This document shows positions 47,696 to 58,292 of a stretch of 64,000 nucleotides of DNA, piece after piece. Location of the stretch: contig CACLUX010000001.1 in NCBI GenBank assembly GCA_902610255.1, forward strand, positions 124,001 through 188,000, read 5' to 3'. The translations under genes and the position numbers were made by a program. The DNA comes from an uncultured Alphaproteobacteria bacterium (lineage in GTDB: Bacteria > Pseudomonadota > Alphaproteobacteria > HIMB59). Numbering within the stretch: the stretch's first letter is position 1; every line of letters starts with the position of its first letter. The notes under the pieces are model-generated. The model saw nothing but the letters and a program-made list of their open reading frames with translations, ran no database searches and had not been told where the DNA came from.

Positions 47696-48607
47696 ATGAA
47701 AAATTATTCTAAATTTTTAAAAAAAGAAAGTAATGTAATTTTTTTATTTCACGGAGTAATAGATAAAAATCCATTTAAGGTTAGAAACTATACAAAAAAA
47801 CATTTATTAAAAAAAGAATTCATAAAAGTATTAAATGACTTAGATAAAAAAGGAAACTGTATTTCTTTAGAACAGGTCTATAACACAATTAAAAATAAAA
47901 AAAACTTTAGAGATTACTCTTACTCAATAACTTTTGATGATGGCTTCTATAATAATTATAAAATAGTCGCACCAATTTTAAAAAAAAGAAAATTACATGC
48001 TACTTTTTATATAACAACATCTTTTATTGATAAAAATGAAACAAGTTGGATTGATAAAATAGAGCACATGATTGAAAAAACAAAAACAAAAACAACCTTA
48101 AATATTTTAAATAAAAAATTTAAAATTGGTAACACAAAAAAAGTAAAAGTGAATTTTTTAAATTCAATTCGTCATTTAGCAAAAAAAGATAATACAAATT
48201 TAAATAATTTAGTTTTAGATATAAAAAAACAATTAGGATGTAATTTTAAACTAAATAACTTAAACAATATGTTAGATAAAAAAATGAACTGGGCCCAAGT
48301 TAGTAAATTGAATCAATGTGAATACTTTACAATTGGTGGGCATACAGTTAATCATCCAATATTGTCTTTTTTAAGTGATAAAGAGGTAAAAAAAGAAATA
48401 TATAACTCAATAAACTATATAAAAAAAAATACTGGAATAAAAATTAAACACTATAGTTATCCAGAGGGCCTAAAACATACTTTTGGTATGAGAGAAATTA
48501 AATTACTTAAGAATAGAGGTATCAAAATATGTCCATCAGCAGAATTTGGATTTAATTTTAAGGATGCTGATCTTTTCAATTTAAAAAGAATTTTTGTTAA
48601 TTCATAA
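47696..48607 (+). CDS. Polysaccharide deacetylase (NodB-like) family
   Basis: SYSITFDDGFYNNYKIVAPILKKRKLHATFYITTSFI; GGHTVNHPILSFLSDKEVKKEI; HYSYPEG. Confidence 0.9.
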   Translation: MKNYSKFLKKESNVIFLFHGVIDKNPFKVRNYTKKHLLKKEFIKVLNDLDKKGNCISLEQVYNTIKNKKNFRDYSYSITFDDGFYNNYKIVAPILKKRKLHATFYITTSFIDKNETSWIDKIEHMIEKTKTKTTLNILNKKFKIGNTKKVKVNFLNSIRHLAKKDNTNLNNLVLDIKKQLGCNFKLNNLNNMLDKKMNWAQVSKLNQCEYFTIGGHTVNHPILSFLSDKEVKKEIYNSINYIKKNTGIKIKHYSYPEGLKHTFGMREIKLLKNRGIKICPSAEFGFNFKDADLFNLKRIFVNS

Positions 48608-48692
48608 CTTAAAATTAAATTTTTTAACTAAGAAATTATACTTTGTTAAAAAGTTTGTTATTATTTAAATACTAAAATCCTATTAACAAAAT

Positions 48693-49388
48693 ATGATCGC
48701 TATTCTAACAACAAAAACAACTCATCACATTTTTTTCCAAAATCAAATTTTTAAAAAATATAACGATATAATAAGCATCTATGAAACTACCTCTATAAAA
48801 CCGAAATTTCTTACTGACGTAACGTTTGAAAAAAAAAGAGAAATTTATGAGAAAAAAATTTGTTTTAATAACAGAAAATTTAATTTTAAGGGAAAAAGCT
48901 ATGCGATCAAAAACATTAATGACAATATTATCTTTAAAATTTTAAAAGAAAATAATATCAAATATTTGATAGTTTTTGGCACTAGAAAAATTAAGAAAGA
49001 AATTGTAACAAGATTTAGAAATAAAATTTTTAATTTACACGGTGGTAATCCTGAGGAATTCAGAGGATTAGATAGTCATTATTGGTCAATTTATCACGGA
49101 AATTTTAAACTGTTTTCTTGTTTGCATAAACTAAATCGTAAACTTGATGATGGTGATATTGTTTATTTAAGAAAAATTTTTATACAAAAAGATACTAAAA
49201 TCTATCAATTAAGATTAATCAATACACTTTGTTGTATTAGGATGGTTTTAAGACTCATTTATTTGATAAAAAATAAAAAAAGAATTCCATCTTTCAAACA
49301 AAAGAATGTGAGTCGTTATTATTCATTTATGCCAAAAGTCATAAAGAACTCAGTTGAAAAAAAATTTAATTTATTCTTAAAAAACTAA
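48693..49388 (+). CDS. Formyltransferase-family protein (sugar N-formyltransferase-like)
   Basis: NIKYLIVFGTRKIKKEIVTRFRNKIFNLHGGNPEEFRGLDSHYWSIYHGNFKLFSCLHKLNRKLDDGDIVY. Confidence 0.75.
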   Translation: MIAILTTKTTHHIFFQNQIFKKYNDIISIYETTSIKPKFLTDVTFEKKREIYEKKICFNNRKFNFKGKSYAIKNINDNIIFKILKENNIKYLIVFGTRKIKKEIVTRFRNKIFNLHGGNPEEFRGLDSHYWSIYHGNFKLFSCLHKLNRKLDDGDIVYLRKIFIQKDTKIYQLRLINTLCCIRMVLRLIYLIKNKKRIPSFKQKNVSRYYSFMPKVIKNSVEKKFNLFLKN

Positions 49389-49545
49389 AACTTATTTCTA
49401 TATATTGTCTAATACATTTTTTAATTGCAAACATTTTCACAAGATTTCTATTAGTGTAATTTACAAAAAAAGTACTTTATAATTACGGTCATAAGAAGTA
49501 AGTGAAGAAAATGAGTAACTTTGCTCACTAAGTTTTTTATAATTA

Positions 49546-50172
49546 CTATAGTTCAAATTGATTTTTTGAGTAAAATTTACTTTTCCAATTAGAATATTCC
49601 ATTTCTTTAAATTTAATATCTTCATGGATAAACCATGTTTCAAAAATCTTATTTTTTTTATTTCTCGAATAAACATTTTTTATAGCAACTTTGTATTTAT
49701 TTTTATTCAAGAATTTAAAAGATAATTTTTCATATTTATCTCCAATACTATATTTATCATGTTCAAAACTTATATAATCAAAACTTAAATCAGAATTTAT
49801 AATTTTTTTTAAAATATTAAATGTATTTTCAGCAGGTTCTATATCGCACGAAAGATAATTTAGTCGTCTAGGGAAACCTTTTCTTTTAATTAAGAGTTCA
49901 TAATCTATACTAAAAGCATTATCCCAAATAATTTCATTTTTTCTGTTACCATACTTATCCCATGAAGATTTGAAATTTAGATCATTTTCAATTGATATGC
50001 CTTTCCACTTACAATCTATTTCTAAATTATATGTATTGCTATTTATAATAGGATGATGTGCACCGATTTCTAGGTAAATACCATTTAAACCAGAGATATT
50101 ATAAGCAAATTGATCCTGGCCTGATTGAGAAAAATGATCTGATTTTTTTTTAAGAAATTTAAAAAACTTCAT
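49546..50172 (-). CDS. FkbM-like methyltransferase
   Basis: SQSGQDQFAYNISGLNGIYLEIGAHHPIINSNTYNLEIDCKWKGISIEND...YLSCDIEPAENTFNILKKI. Confidence 0.75.
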   Translation of the reverse strand: MKFFKFLKKKSDHFSQSGQDQFAYNISGLNGIYLEIGAHHPIINSNTYNLEIDCKWKGISIENDLNFKSSWDKYGNRKNEIIWDNAFSIDYELLIKRKGFPRRLNYLSCDIEPAENTFNILKKIINSDLSFDYISFEHDKYSIGDKYEKLSFKFLNKNKYKVAIKNVYSRNKKNKIFETWFIHEDIKFKEMEYSNWKSKFYSKNQFEL

Positions 50173-50783
50173 AAAAATAAACTTATAAATAATATTATTG
50201 ATATTATTACAAACAATGCACCAATAGATCTCTGTATTTGCTTAATTTTATTTTTAATCAAATTAAGAATACTTTTATAAGTTACCAAATTAACTAAAAA
50301 CACATACCATAATGCATCTACTACACTAGCTATCAATATAAGTGATATGTTTAAAAAAATGTCATTTTTTATAGATATAAATTGAGAGTATATGGCTATA
50401 AACCAAATAAAAATCTTAGGATTAAGCATAGCTATACTTAGTCCTTGTAAAAAAGAAATACCTCCACTTTTCATATCATTTTGATCAAAATTCAATTTAG
50501 TTTCTTTAAAAAAAGATTGAATACCTAAGTAGAGTAAAAAAATTATTGATAAAATTTTTATAGAATTAAATAACATCAAATTTGTCTCAATAATTAAGCT
50601 AATACCTAGCACTGCGAATAACGCGTAAATTCCTATTCCAAATCCATGACCAAATGCTGTCAAAATTCCATTAAATTTATTTTTAAAAATAGCGTTGTTA
50701 ACCACTACTACCATACTCGGTCCAGGAGACATTGCACCCAAAAGGCAGACGAATAATATTTGTGTAAATAATATTACTGTCAT
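50169..50783 (-). CDS. LysE/RhtB-family exporter
   Basis: LGAMSPGPSMVVVVNNAIFKNKFNGILTAFGHGFGIGIYALFAVLG. Confidence 0.93.
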   Translation of the reverse strand: MTVILFTQILFVCLLGAMSPGPSMVVVVNNAIFKNKFNGILTAFGHGFGIGIYALFAVLGISLIIETNLMLFNSIKILSIIFLLYLGIQSFFKETKLNFDQNDMKSGGISFLQGLSIAMLNPKIFIWFIAIYSQFISIKNDIFLNISLILIASVVDALWYVFLVNLVTYKSILNLIKNKIKQIQRSIGALFVIISIILFISLFL

Positions 50784-51341
50784 CTATTTGGTAAAATCCT
50801 CTTTAACTTGATATTTATCTAATTTAGAATTTTTTATAATTTCCTTTAGACTGACAGAAGCATTTGTATATATTATTTTTTTGCAATGTTTCCAAATGGG
50901 TAAGTCTTTTTTACTGTTACCTAAATATTCAAAAGTATCAATTTTTAATTGTTCCCTAATAAACTTAACCTTATTCACACCCACCATATTAAAATCCTTC
51001 CTAGATCCAAAAGACTCAAAAAATATTTTTAAATGTTTGTCTACTTGGTCAACTAAAATTTGGTGGCTTCCAGATATAAGATATACCACTCTGTGTCTAT
51101 TTTTAACTTCTCTGATATACCCCATAGCACTTTTATTGAATGTTAATCTGTCAAAAGGGACATCAAAATTATTTGAGATTTTCTTCTTCAAATAAGGTTT
51201 ACCTTTAATTAAAAAAACAAATAGATAAAAGAGTAATTTAAAGGGATATTTTTTTAAACAATTAATCAAGGCAAGGTTTGATAAATCTTCTTTAATTAAT
51301 GTTCCGTCTAAATCTACAAATAATATTTTATTTTCGTCCAT
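50784..51341 (-). CDS. HAD-superfamily hydrolase
   Basis: LFVDLDGTLIKEDL, VVYLISGSHQILVDQVDKHLKIF, YLGNSKKDLPIWKHCKKIIYTN. Confidence 0.88.
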   Translation of the reverse strand: MDENKILFVDLDGTLIKEDLSNLALINCLKKYPFKLLFYLFVFLIKGKPYLKKKISNNFDVPFDRLTFNKSAMGYIREVKNRHRVVYLISGSHQILVDQVDKHLKIFFESFGSRKDFNMVGVNKVKFIREQLKIDTFEYLGNSKKDLPIWKHCKKIIYTNASVSLKEIIKNSKLDKYQVKEDFTK

Positions 51342-51642
51342 TTTTTTTAAAAAAAGAAACGCTTATAATTACATTTTCTTTTTCCACTTTCTCTTTTATT
51401 AAACCCACACAGTCCGCATCAATTTTAGTACCTTTTTGAAATATTTTTTCATAAAGAAGATGCTTTACATTCTGTATTTCTTTCTCTTTGAATTTTTTTC
51501 TTCCTCTTTTTTCTTCAGGAAATTCTTTAAAAAAACTCTTTAAAAAATCTATGGAATATTTCTGTTTAAAAACTACATCTTTATATTTTTTCATTAAATT
51601 ATAATAATTTTTAGGTGGTTTATTTTTGAATATTTCAATCAA
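51328..51642 (-). CDS. Hypothetical protein
   Basis: 104 aa ORF, translationally coupled to the purH-side gene; no family recognised. Confidence 0.45.
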   Translation of the reverse strand: MIEIFKNKPPKNYYNLMKKYKDVVFKQKYSIDFLKSFFKEFPEEKRGRKKFKEKEIQNVKHLLYEKIFQKGTKIDADCVGLIKEKVEKENVIISVSFFKKNGRK

Positions 51643-53108
51643 TGTTTAAAGTGTCGATCACTCAACTTGAAAAAGTTCATTTTATTTTTTTTAATAAACT
51701 GTTCAATTTGTTTATCATTTTTCGAACCCATTGGTGCATAAATATCAATTTTAGCTTTTTTATTTTTTATGAATTCTAATGAGTCTGTGAAAGGAAAAAA
51801 TGCATCTGAAAATAAAAATAATTGACCAATATTTTTTTTATTTCGATTTAAATTGAATTTATACAAGCAATTTATAAGTGAATCTATTCTTGAGGTTTGT
51901 CCACCAGATTGAGATATTAAAGAGTTTTGATTAAATAATGCTATAGCATTTGATTTAACAAACTTTAAAACGCTTATAAAAAAGTCAATTTTTTCTTTTT
52001 TTAATTTATTTTTACCATATATTTTTTTTATACTTGATTTTTTACTATTAAAATCTTGAACAAGTGTTCCTGAAAAAATAGTTCTTTGTTCTGTTTTCTT
52101 TTGAAATTTTTTTACTTTCAGTAATCTTAAATTTTTTTTACTTTTTAGAATCTCTATGGCCCTTTTATCAAATTCTGGTGCTGCAATTACCTCATAAAAA
52201 TTTCTTATTAAATACTTTGCTGTATCAGTTGTAATCTTTTTATTGAAAGCTACTACTCCACCGAAAGCACTAATAGGATCACCTGCAAGAGCATTTACAT
52301 AACTTTTAATTTGGTTGCTTTCAATCGATGCACCACATGGAATATTATGTTTGACTATTGTGCAAATATGTTTTTTTGAGTTTGACTCATAAGCTATAGT
52401 AACTGCTGCATCTAAATCTAATAAATTGTTGTAACTTAATCTTTTTTCCCCACTCAATTGTTTAAAATTATTTCTATTTATCAGAGCATAAGCTTTTTGA
52501 TGGGGGTTTTCTCCATATCTGAGGAAATATTCCTCATGTGAAAAACCTTGAAACCAATTTGATATTGCTAAGTCGTAGTCAGTGACCTTTTTTATTGCTT
52601 TTGTTGCATATTTTTTTTTAGCCGCATCAGTTTTTGGGTAACTATTTATAAAATTTTTATAATCTAAAGGATCTACAATTATAATACTTTTTTGGTAATT
52701 TTTTACTGCTGCTCTAATAAGACTATGCCCTCCAATATCGATCATTTCAATTATCTCATCTTTTTTATTAGTATTTTTGATGGTTTCTTCAAAAGGATAA
52801 AGATTAACAATTATTAAATCAAAATTTATTATTTTCTCTCTTTTAAGTTCTTTTTGATGATCTTGAGTGTTAGAGGCGAGAATTCCTCCAAAAACTTTAG
52901 GATGAAGAGTCTTTACTCTGCCTTCTAATATCTCTTTTTGTTTAGTGTATTTTGATATTTGAATATGTTGAACTCTGATTTTTTTTAAATATTCAGATGA
53001 ACCACCAGTCGAGTAAATTGTATAATTTTTTTTTATCAAAAATTCAGCAATTTTATCTAAATAAGTTTTATCATAAACAGATATAAGAGCATTTTTATTT
53101 TTTCCCAT
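51639..53108 (-). CDS. purH: Bifunctional AICAR formyltransferase / IMP cyclohydrolase PurH
   Basis: ALISVYDKTYLDKIAEFLIKKNYTIYSTGGSSEYLKK...EILEGRVKTLHPKVFGGILA...LRYGENPHQKAYA. Confidence 0.98.
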   Translation of the reverse strand: MGKNKNALISVYDKTYLDKIAEFLIKKNYTIYSTGGSSEYLKKIRVQHIQISKYTKQKEILEGRVKTLHPKVFGGILASNTQDHQKELKREKIINFDLIIVNLYPFEETIKNTNKKDEIIEMIDIGGHSLIRAAVKNYQKSIIIVDPLDYKNFINSYPKTDAAKKKYATKAIKKVTDYDLAISNWFQGFSHEEYFLRYGENPHQKAYALINRNNFKQLSGEKRLSYNNLLDLDAAVTIAYESNSKKHICTIVKHNIPCGASIESNQIKSYVNALAGDPISAFGGVVAFNKKITTDTAKYLIRNFYEVIAAPEFDKRAIEILKSKKNLRLLKVKKFQKKTEQRTIFSGTLVQDFNSKKSSIKKIYGKNKLKKEKIDFFISVLKFVKSNAIALFNQNSLISQSGGQTSRIDSLINCLYKFNLNRNKKNIGQLFLFSDAFFPFTDSLEFIKNKKAKIDIYAPMGSKNDKQIEQFIKKNKMNFFKLSDRHFKH

Positions 53109-53764
53109 CAGTTAAAAAAATCATTAAGTTTATTTGTCGCTATAGTCAAGCTGCTTTGCTTAAACAAAAAAGAACCCGCAACAAGTATATTTGCTCCTGC
53201 ATTTACACAAAGCTTTCCGGTCTCATAATTGACACCACCGTCAATTTCAATATCAACGTTTAAATTATTTTTCTTGATGTAATGAGATATATTTTTAATT
53301 TTTTCTAATTGGTTAGTTAGAAATGGCTGCCCCCCAAAACCAGGCTCTACTGTCATAATTATAACCTGATCAACAGAATGTAAATATTCCTTAATCTTTT
53401 CCCATGATGTTTTTGGTTTTATAGCGATCCCTGCTTTAATTTTTTCTTGTTTAATTCTTTCAATAATGTCATTTATGTTTTCATCAATTTCATAATGGAA
53501 AGTTATTATATCTGAGCCTGCCTTAATATAATCATCTAAAAATTTACTAACTCTATGAATCATTAAATGTACATCGAATATTTTATTTGTTTTCAAGCGT
53601 AAATCTGAAATGAACTGTGGACCAAAAGTTAAATTAGGAACAAAATCACCATCCATAACATCAAAATGAATGTACTTTGCCTTTGATACATCAAGTTCGA
53701 AAATTGTCTTTTCCATATTTGAAAATGACCCACCTAAAATTGATGGTGATATTGTAGTTTTCAT
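53108..53764 (-). CDS. rpe: Ribulose-phosphate 3-epimerase
   Basis: ISPSILGGSFSNME...YIHFDVMDGDFVPNLTFGPQFISDLR...VIIMTVEPGFGGQPF...IEIDGGVN. Confidence 0.98.
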   Translation of the reverse strand: MKTTISPSILGGSFSNMEKTIFELDVSKAKYIHFDVMDGDFVPNLTFGPQFISDLRLKTNKIFDVHLMIHRVSKFLDDYIKAGSDIITFHYEIDENINDIIERIKQEKIKAGIAIKPKTSWEKIKEYLHSVDQVIIMTVEPGFGGQPFLTNQLEKIKNISHYIKKNNLNVDIEIDGGVNYETGKLCVNAGANILVAGSFLFKQSSLTIATNKLNDFFN

Positions 53765-54825
53765 TATATTTTTTCCAAGACAGAAGCAAAAAAGATATCT
53801 GATCCTCCAAGCTCTTTAAAGCTTAACGGGTTAATAAAATATCCACTCTGTCTCTTTATCATTTTATCTGAATTAATCTTATGTAATTTAACATCTTTAT
53901 GTTTCTGCATGATTTTATCAATAACATCGATTGTCTCAAAAGGATGAAATGAGCACACAATATAAACTAAAAAACCATTTTTATTCAGTATTTTTAATGA
54001 TTTTTCTATCATCTGTATCTGCATTTTTTGGTGCTTTTTAATTTTAGATTGGTCAATTTTAACAGTTACATCCGGATTCCTTCTAAATGTACCTAGCGCA
54101 CTGCAAGGAGCATCTAACAAAATTGAATTGTATTTCTGAGTAAATTTTGCTTTTAAAAAATCTAATTTTTGAACATTTATTTTAATATTTAATCGATCAA
54201 TATTTTCTTTAAATTTATTTATCTGACTTTGAGAATTATCAATCGCAGTAACATTAAAGCCAAATGAATTTAACAATATACTTTTGCCACCTGGTGCAGC
54301 ACATAGATCAATTAAAGTTTTATCCTTAAAAAATTTACGCACTGAGTAAATGACTTCAAAATTACCAATATCTTGAACAAAGCACTCCTTCATAATTTTT
54401 TTTTCTAAGACAAATACCCTTTTCTTATAAATAGCTTTTTGATTATCAATTAAACTAATTTGATAATTCCTAGGCTTTGTAAATATAGTGGAATAGATAT
54501 AATTCCTGATTGAGTTACTTGAAAATATCTTATCAAGTACTCTTTTAAAATTGGGATAAATAAATTTTCCATATTTAATTTTATTTTTATTTCGAAGAAT
54601 ATTTCTTAAAACAGCATTTACTAGCTTTTCTTTTTTTAAGATTTTTCCCTCATCCACAGCATCATTAACAATTGCATATTGTGGTTTATTTGAGAAATAT
54701 AATAATGTTAAACATATTTTTAGAAGTACTAAAATATTTTTTGGTGTTTTGTCATGGACATAATTTAGAAGAATTTTGTTATTATTTTCATAATTTCTGT
54801 AATACTCTTGTATTGCTAAAAACAA
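53764..54825 (-). CDS. rsmB: 16S rRNA (cytosine967-C5)-methyltransferase RsmB-like; N-terminus probably longer than the called ORF
   Basis: NDAVDEGKILKKEKLVNAVLRNILR (NusB-like), LIDLCAAPGGKSILL, ILLDAPCSALGTFRRNPDV, YIVCSFHPFET. Confidence 0.9.
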   Translation of the reverse strand: MFLAIQEYYRNYENNNKILLNYVHDKTPKNILVLLKICLTLLYFSNKPQYAIVNDAVDEGKILKKEKLVNAVLRNILRNKNKIKYGKFIYPNFKRVLDKIFSSNSIRNYIYSTIFTKPRNYQISLIDNQKAIYKKRVFVLEKKIMKECFVQDIGNFEVIYSVRKFFKDKTLIDLCAAPGGKSILLNSFGFNVTAIDNSQSQINKFKENIDRLNIKINVQKLDFLKAKFTQKYNSILLDAPCSALGTFRRNPDVTVKIDQSKIKKHQKMQIQMIEKSLKILNKNGFLVYIVCSFHPFETIDVIDKIMQKHKDVKLHKINSDKMIKRQSGYFINPLSFKELGGSDIFFASVLEKI

Positions 54826-54928
54826 AAAATTTCTTTTTACATCTGGAAACTGACTTACGACATGATCGATACTACTTCCCTGCCCAATTTTTTTAATTGA
54901 GATAAATAAGTTTGTGATATCAGTCGGT

Positions 54929-56845
54929 TTAGATATTTTTAGACCCGTCTATTAATGATTGGACAACATTAGGGTCTGCTAATGTTGATGTATCGCCTAG
55001 TTGTTCTTCTTCTTTAGATGCTATCTTTCTTAAGATCCTTCTCATTATTTTGCCTGATCTTGTTTTTGGAAGTCCTGGTGAGAATTGCAACTTATCAGGG
55101 GTTGCTATAGGACCTATTTTCGTCCTAATCCATTGCACAAGTTCCCTTTTTAAATCCTCGCTAACCTCAACTCCAGTATTTGTTGTAACATAGGCATAAA
55201 TGCCCTGACCTTTAATTTCATGAGGGTAACCTACTACTGCAGCCTCAGAAACTTGTTCATGTTCAACGAATGCGCTTTCTATTTCAGCCGTGCCTAGTAA
55301 ATGACCCGATACATTAATACAATCATCTACTCTCCCTGTGATCCAATAAAAACCATCCTTATCTCTACGACAGCCGTCTCCAGTAAAATATTTCCCTTTG
55401 AATTGACTAAAATAAGTATCAATAAAACGTTGGTGATCGCCATAAACTGTTCTCATTTGACCGGGCCAACTATCTAAGATGCAAAGCTTACCTTCACATT
55501 CTCCCTCTAATATATTTCCACTATCATCAACTATTGCTGCTTCAATTCCAAAATAAGGTTGGGTTGCGCTTCCAGGCTTAAGTTTTGAAATACCTGGTAT
55601 TGGTGAAATTAAATGTCCACCTGTTTCCGTTTGCCACCAAGTATCAATAACAGGACATTTGTCCTTACCAACTATCGAAGAATACCAATTCCAAGCTTCT
55701 GGATTAATTGGTTCACCAACAGTGCCTAAAATTCTCAAAGAACTTAAATCACACCTTTCAATAAAAGAACTTCCCTCTTTCATTAAAGACCTCAATACAG
55801 TTGGCGCAGTGTAGAAAATATTAACTTTGTATTTTTCACAAACTTCCCAAAAACGAGAAAAATCAGGATAATTAGGCACGCCTTCAAATAATAATGTTTT
55901 ACCTCCGTTTGCTAATGGTCCATAGACTGAATAAGAATGTCCTGTGATCCAACCTGCATCTGCTGTACACCAGTAGATATCCTCGGGGTGATAGTCAAAA
56001 GAGTACTTGTGTGTAAACGATGCGTAAACCAAATATCCCCCTGTAGTATGAAGAACCCCTTTTGGCTTACCGGTAGATCCAGAAGTATATAAAATGAAAA
56101 GAGGATCTTCTGCGTTCATTGATACGCATTCACATTGATCATCTACCTCTTTAACTAATTCATCATAATAAAAATTATTATTTTTATGTAGTTCATCTTG
56201 AGTATTTGTATATCGGATAACTAGAGTTTTTATTGAACTATCACAACTCTCTAAAGCTGTATTAATATATTTTTTTAGTGGAATTATTTTTCCACCTCGA
56301 ACGCCTTCGTCAGCAGTAATTACAAATTTAGATTTGCAATCTTTAATTCGTCCTGCAATTGACTCTGGGGCGAAGCCTCCAAATATTACTGAATGTATTG
56401 CACCTATTCTTGCACAAGCCAACATTGCAAATGCAACTTCAGGAATCATAGTTAAATAAATTGTAACTACATCACCTTTTTGTACACCAAGTTTTTTTAA
56501 AACATTTGCAAATTTACTTACTTCTGACTTTAGCTCTTTATAAGTGTAGATTTTATTTTTACTAGTATCATCTCCTTCCCAAATAATTGCTAATTCATCT
56601 GGTTGTTTTTCTGCATGTCTATCAACACAGTTATAACAAACGTTTAATTCACCATCCTCAAACCATTTGATAGACACGTCACCGTCGTAGTTGGAGTTTT
56701 TAACTTTAGTGAAATCTTTAGACCACGTTACTTGAGATTTTGCTACTTTAGACCAGAATTGCTCTTTATTACTAAAAGACTCTGCATACATCTCTTCAAA
56801 TTGTTCTTTTGATAAAAGTGGATTAGATAATTTAAATTCTCTCAT
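54929..56845 (-). CDS. acs: Acetyl-CoA synthetase
   Basis: [83 protein letters not shown]. Confidence 0.98.
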   Translation of the reverse strand: MREFKLSNPLLSKEQFEEMYAESFSNKEQFWSKVAKSQVTWSKDFTKVKNSNYDGDVSIKWFEDGELNVCYNCVDRHAEKQPDELAIIWEGDDTSKNKIYTYKELKSEVSKFANVLKKLGVQKGDVVTIYLTMIPEVAFAMLACARIGAIHSVIFGGFAPESIAGRIKDCKSKFVITADEGVRGGKIIPLKKYINTALESCDSSIKTLVIRYTNTQDELHKNNNFYYDELVKEVDDQCECVSMNAEDPLFILYTSGSTGKPKGVLHTTGGYLVYASFTHKYSFDYHPEDIYWCTADAGWITGHSYSVYGPLANGGKTLLFEGVPNYPDFSRFWEVCEKYKVNIFYTAPTVLRSLMKEGSSFIERCDLSSLRILGTVGEPINPEAWNWYSSIVGKDKCPVIDTWWQTETGGHLISPIPGISKLKPGSATQPYFGIEAAIVDDSGNILEGECEGKLCILDSWPGQMRTVYGDHQRFIDTYFSQFKGKYFTGDGCRRDKDGFYWITGRVDDCINVSGHLLGTAEIESAFVEHEQVSEAAVVGYPHEIKGQGIYAYVTTNTGVEVSEDLKRELVQWIRTKIGPIATPDKLQFSPGLPKTRSGKIMRRILRKIASKEEEQLGDTSTLADPNVVQSLIDGSKNI

Positions 56846-57260
56846 TTTTTTCGCTCATCTTAATTAATTTCTTCCATTGCTTCAATGTTACAGGCATGAC
56901 ACTTAATCTAGCTTGTTTTACAAGCGGAAAATCATGGAAAAATGGATTTGCTTTTATTTCTGATAAGTATACTTCATTTAGATCTTTGACATAGGTTACG
57001 TCAACCATTCCAAATATTCCTTTTTTATCTGTGTGATCTGGATAGTATTCCTTAGTAACCTTTACAATTCCCTTTATAGCTTTTTCTGTTACTGAGTGAT
57101 AAAACAGACACTCATCTCCTTTTCTCATATTTTTCATATTATTCGCTGCTTGATAGTTTCTAACACCATCCCAATGTTCAGTTTTTTTCTTTTTTTGTTG
57201 ATCCCATGACCAAGAACTAGGCTCTGATTTCAGGAGCCAATAATTTTTAGAAGTGTTCAT
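56832..57260 (-). CDS. EVE-domain protein
   Basis: [62 protein letters not shown]. Confidence 0.96.
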   Translation of the reverse strand: MNTSKNYWLLKSEPSSWSWDQQKKKKTEHWDGVRNYQAANNMKNMRKGDECLFYHSVTEKAIKGIVKVTKEYYPDHTDKKGIFGMVDVTYVKDLNEVYLSEIKANPFFHDFPLVKQARLSVMPVTLKQWKKLIKMSEKNERI

Positions 57261-58263
57261 GAATTAATATATTAGGTGATGGCCTTACATTGTTATTATT
57301 AAACTTAATTTTTCTAGTTTTCATATATTCCATAGCGTTCCAACCAATCATTGCAGCGTTGTCAGTACATAAAGATAAAGGTACCTGATGATAATTAAGT
57401 TTCTTTGTTGAAACAAGTTTTTGAAGCTCAGTATTTAAATATTTATTTGCCGCTACTCCACCACAAATAGAAAAATCATTAATTTTAATATTTTCTTTTT
57501 GTAAGAGTTTAATGCTATTTAATATTTTAATTTCTAAGACTTTATATACAGTATGTTGAAATGAAGCCGAAAAGTCCCTTAGAAATATTTTCGTTTTTTT
57601 ATTTTTTGTGATGGTATTAAGTGCTGCTGTTTTTAAACCTGAAAAAGAAAATTCACAGTTATTTTTTTTTGTCAAAGGCATTGGGAGTTCAAACCTCTTA
57701 ATATTTCCACCTATTGCTAGACGTTCAATTTCTGGGCCACCAGGATAACCTAAACCTAAACCTTTAGCTACTTTATCAAAACACTCACCTGCAGAGTCAT
57801 CAATTGTTGATCCAAGAGTGATAAAATTTTTTGGATTTTTTACCAATACTAAAGCCGTATTTCCTCCAGAGACGAGTAGGCATAAATATGGAAACTTAAT
57901 TTTAGATACAAGTCGAGGTGATAACAAATGTGCTTGTAAATGATTAATTGGAATAAGTTTAATATTTTTAGACATTGATAGACCTTTTGCAAATGATGAC
58001 CCTACAATTAATCCACCTATGAGCCCAGGCCCAAAAGTTGCTGCTATTGCAGAAATTTTTGAAAAATTAATTTTTTTAATTGATTTGACCAAAGTATCTA
58101 AAATTTCCAAATGTTGTCTTGCTGCCATTTCAGGTATAACGCCACCATGATCTTTATGAAATTTCCTGTGATTAATTGTTTCAAGAAACTCAACGCTTTT
58201 ATCATCGTTTACAATAGCGATAGATGTATCATCACAAGAACTTTCTATTGCTAAAACTTTCAT
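57247..58263 (-). CDS. tsaD: tRNA N6-adenosine threonylcarbamoyltransferase TsaD
   Basis: VLAIESSCDDTSIAIV...HGGVIPEMAARQHLEIL...LIPINHLQAHLLSP...LLVSGGNTALV. Confidence 0.98.
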   Translation of the reverse strand: MKVLAIESSCDDTSIAIVNDDKSVEFLETINHRKFHKDHGGVIPEMAARQHLEILDTLVKSIKKINFSKISAIAATFGPGLIGGLIVGSSFAKGLSMSKNIKLIPINHLQAHLLSPRLVSKIKFPYLCLLVSGGNTALVLVKNPKNFITLGSTIDDSAGECFDKVAKGLGLGYPGGPEIERLAIGGNIKRFELPMPLTKKNNCEFSFSGLKTAALNTITKNKKTKIFLRDFSASFQHTVYKVLEIKILNSIKLLQKENIKINDFSICGGVAANKYLNTELQKLVSTKKLNYHQVPLSLCTDNAAMIGWNAMEYMKTRKIKFNNNNVRPSPNILIHEHF

Positions 58264-58292
58264 TATTATAAAAAAATATAGATTCTTATTGA

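Noticed and set aside
49461-49676. 71-aa - strand ORF overlapping the FkbM-like gene, possible frameshifted C-terminus
   Set aside because: It overlaps the FkbM-like gene's 3' end in another frame and shows no family continuity; the FkbM-like ORF has a plausible own end.
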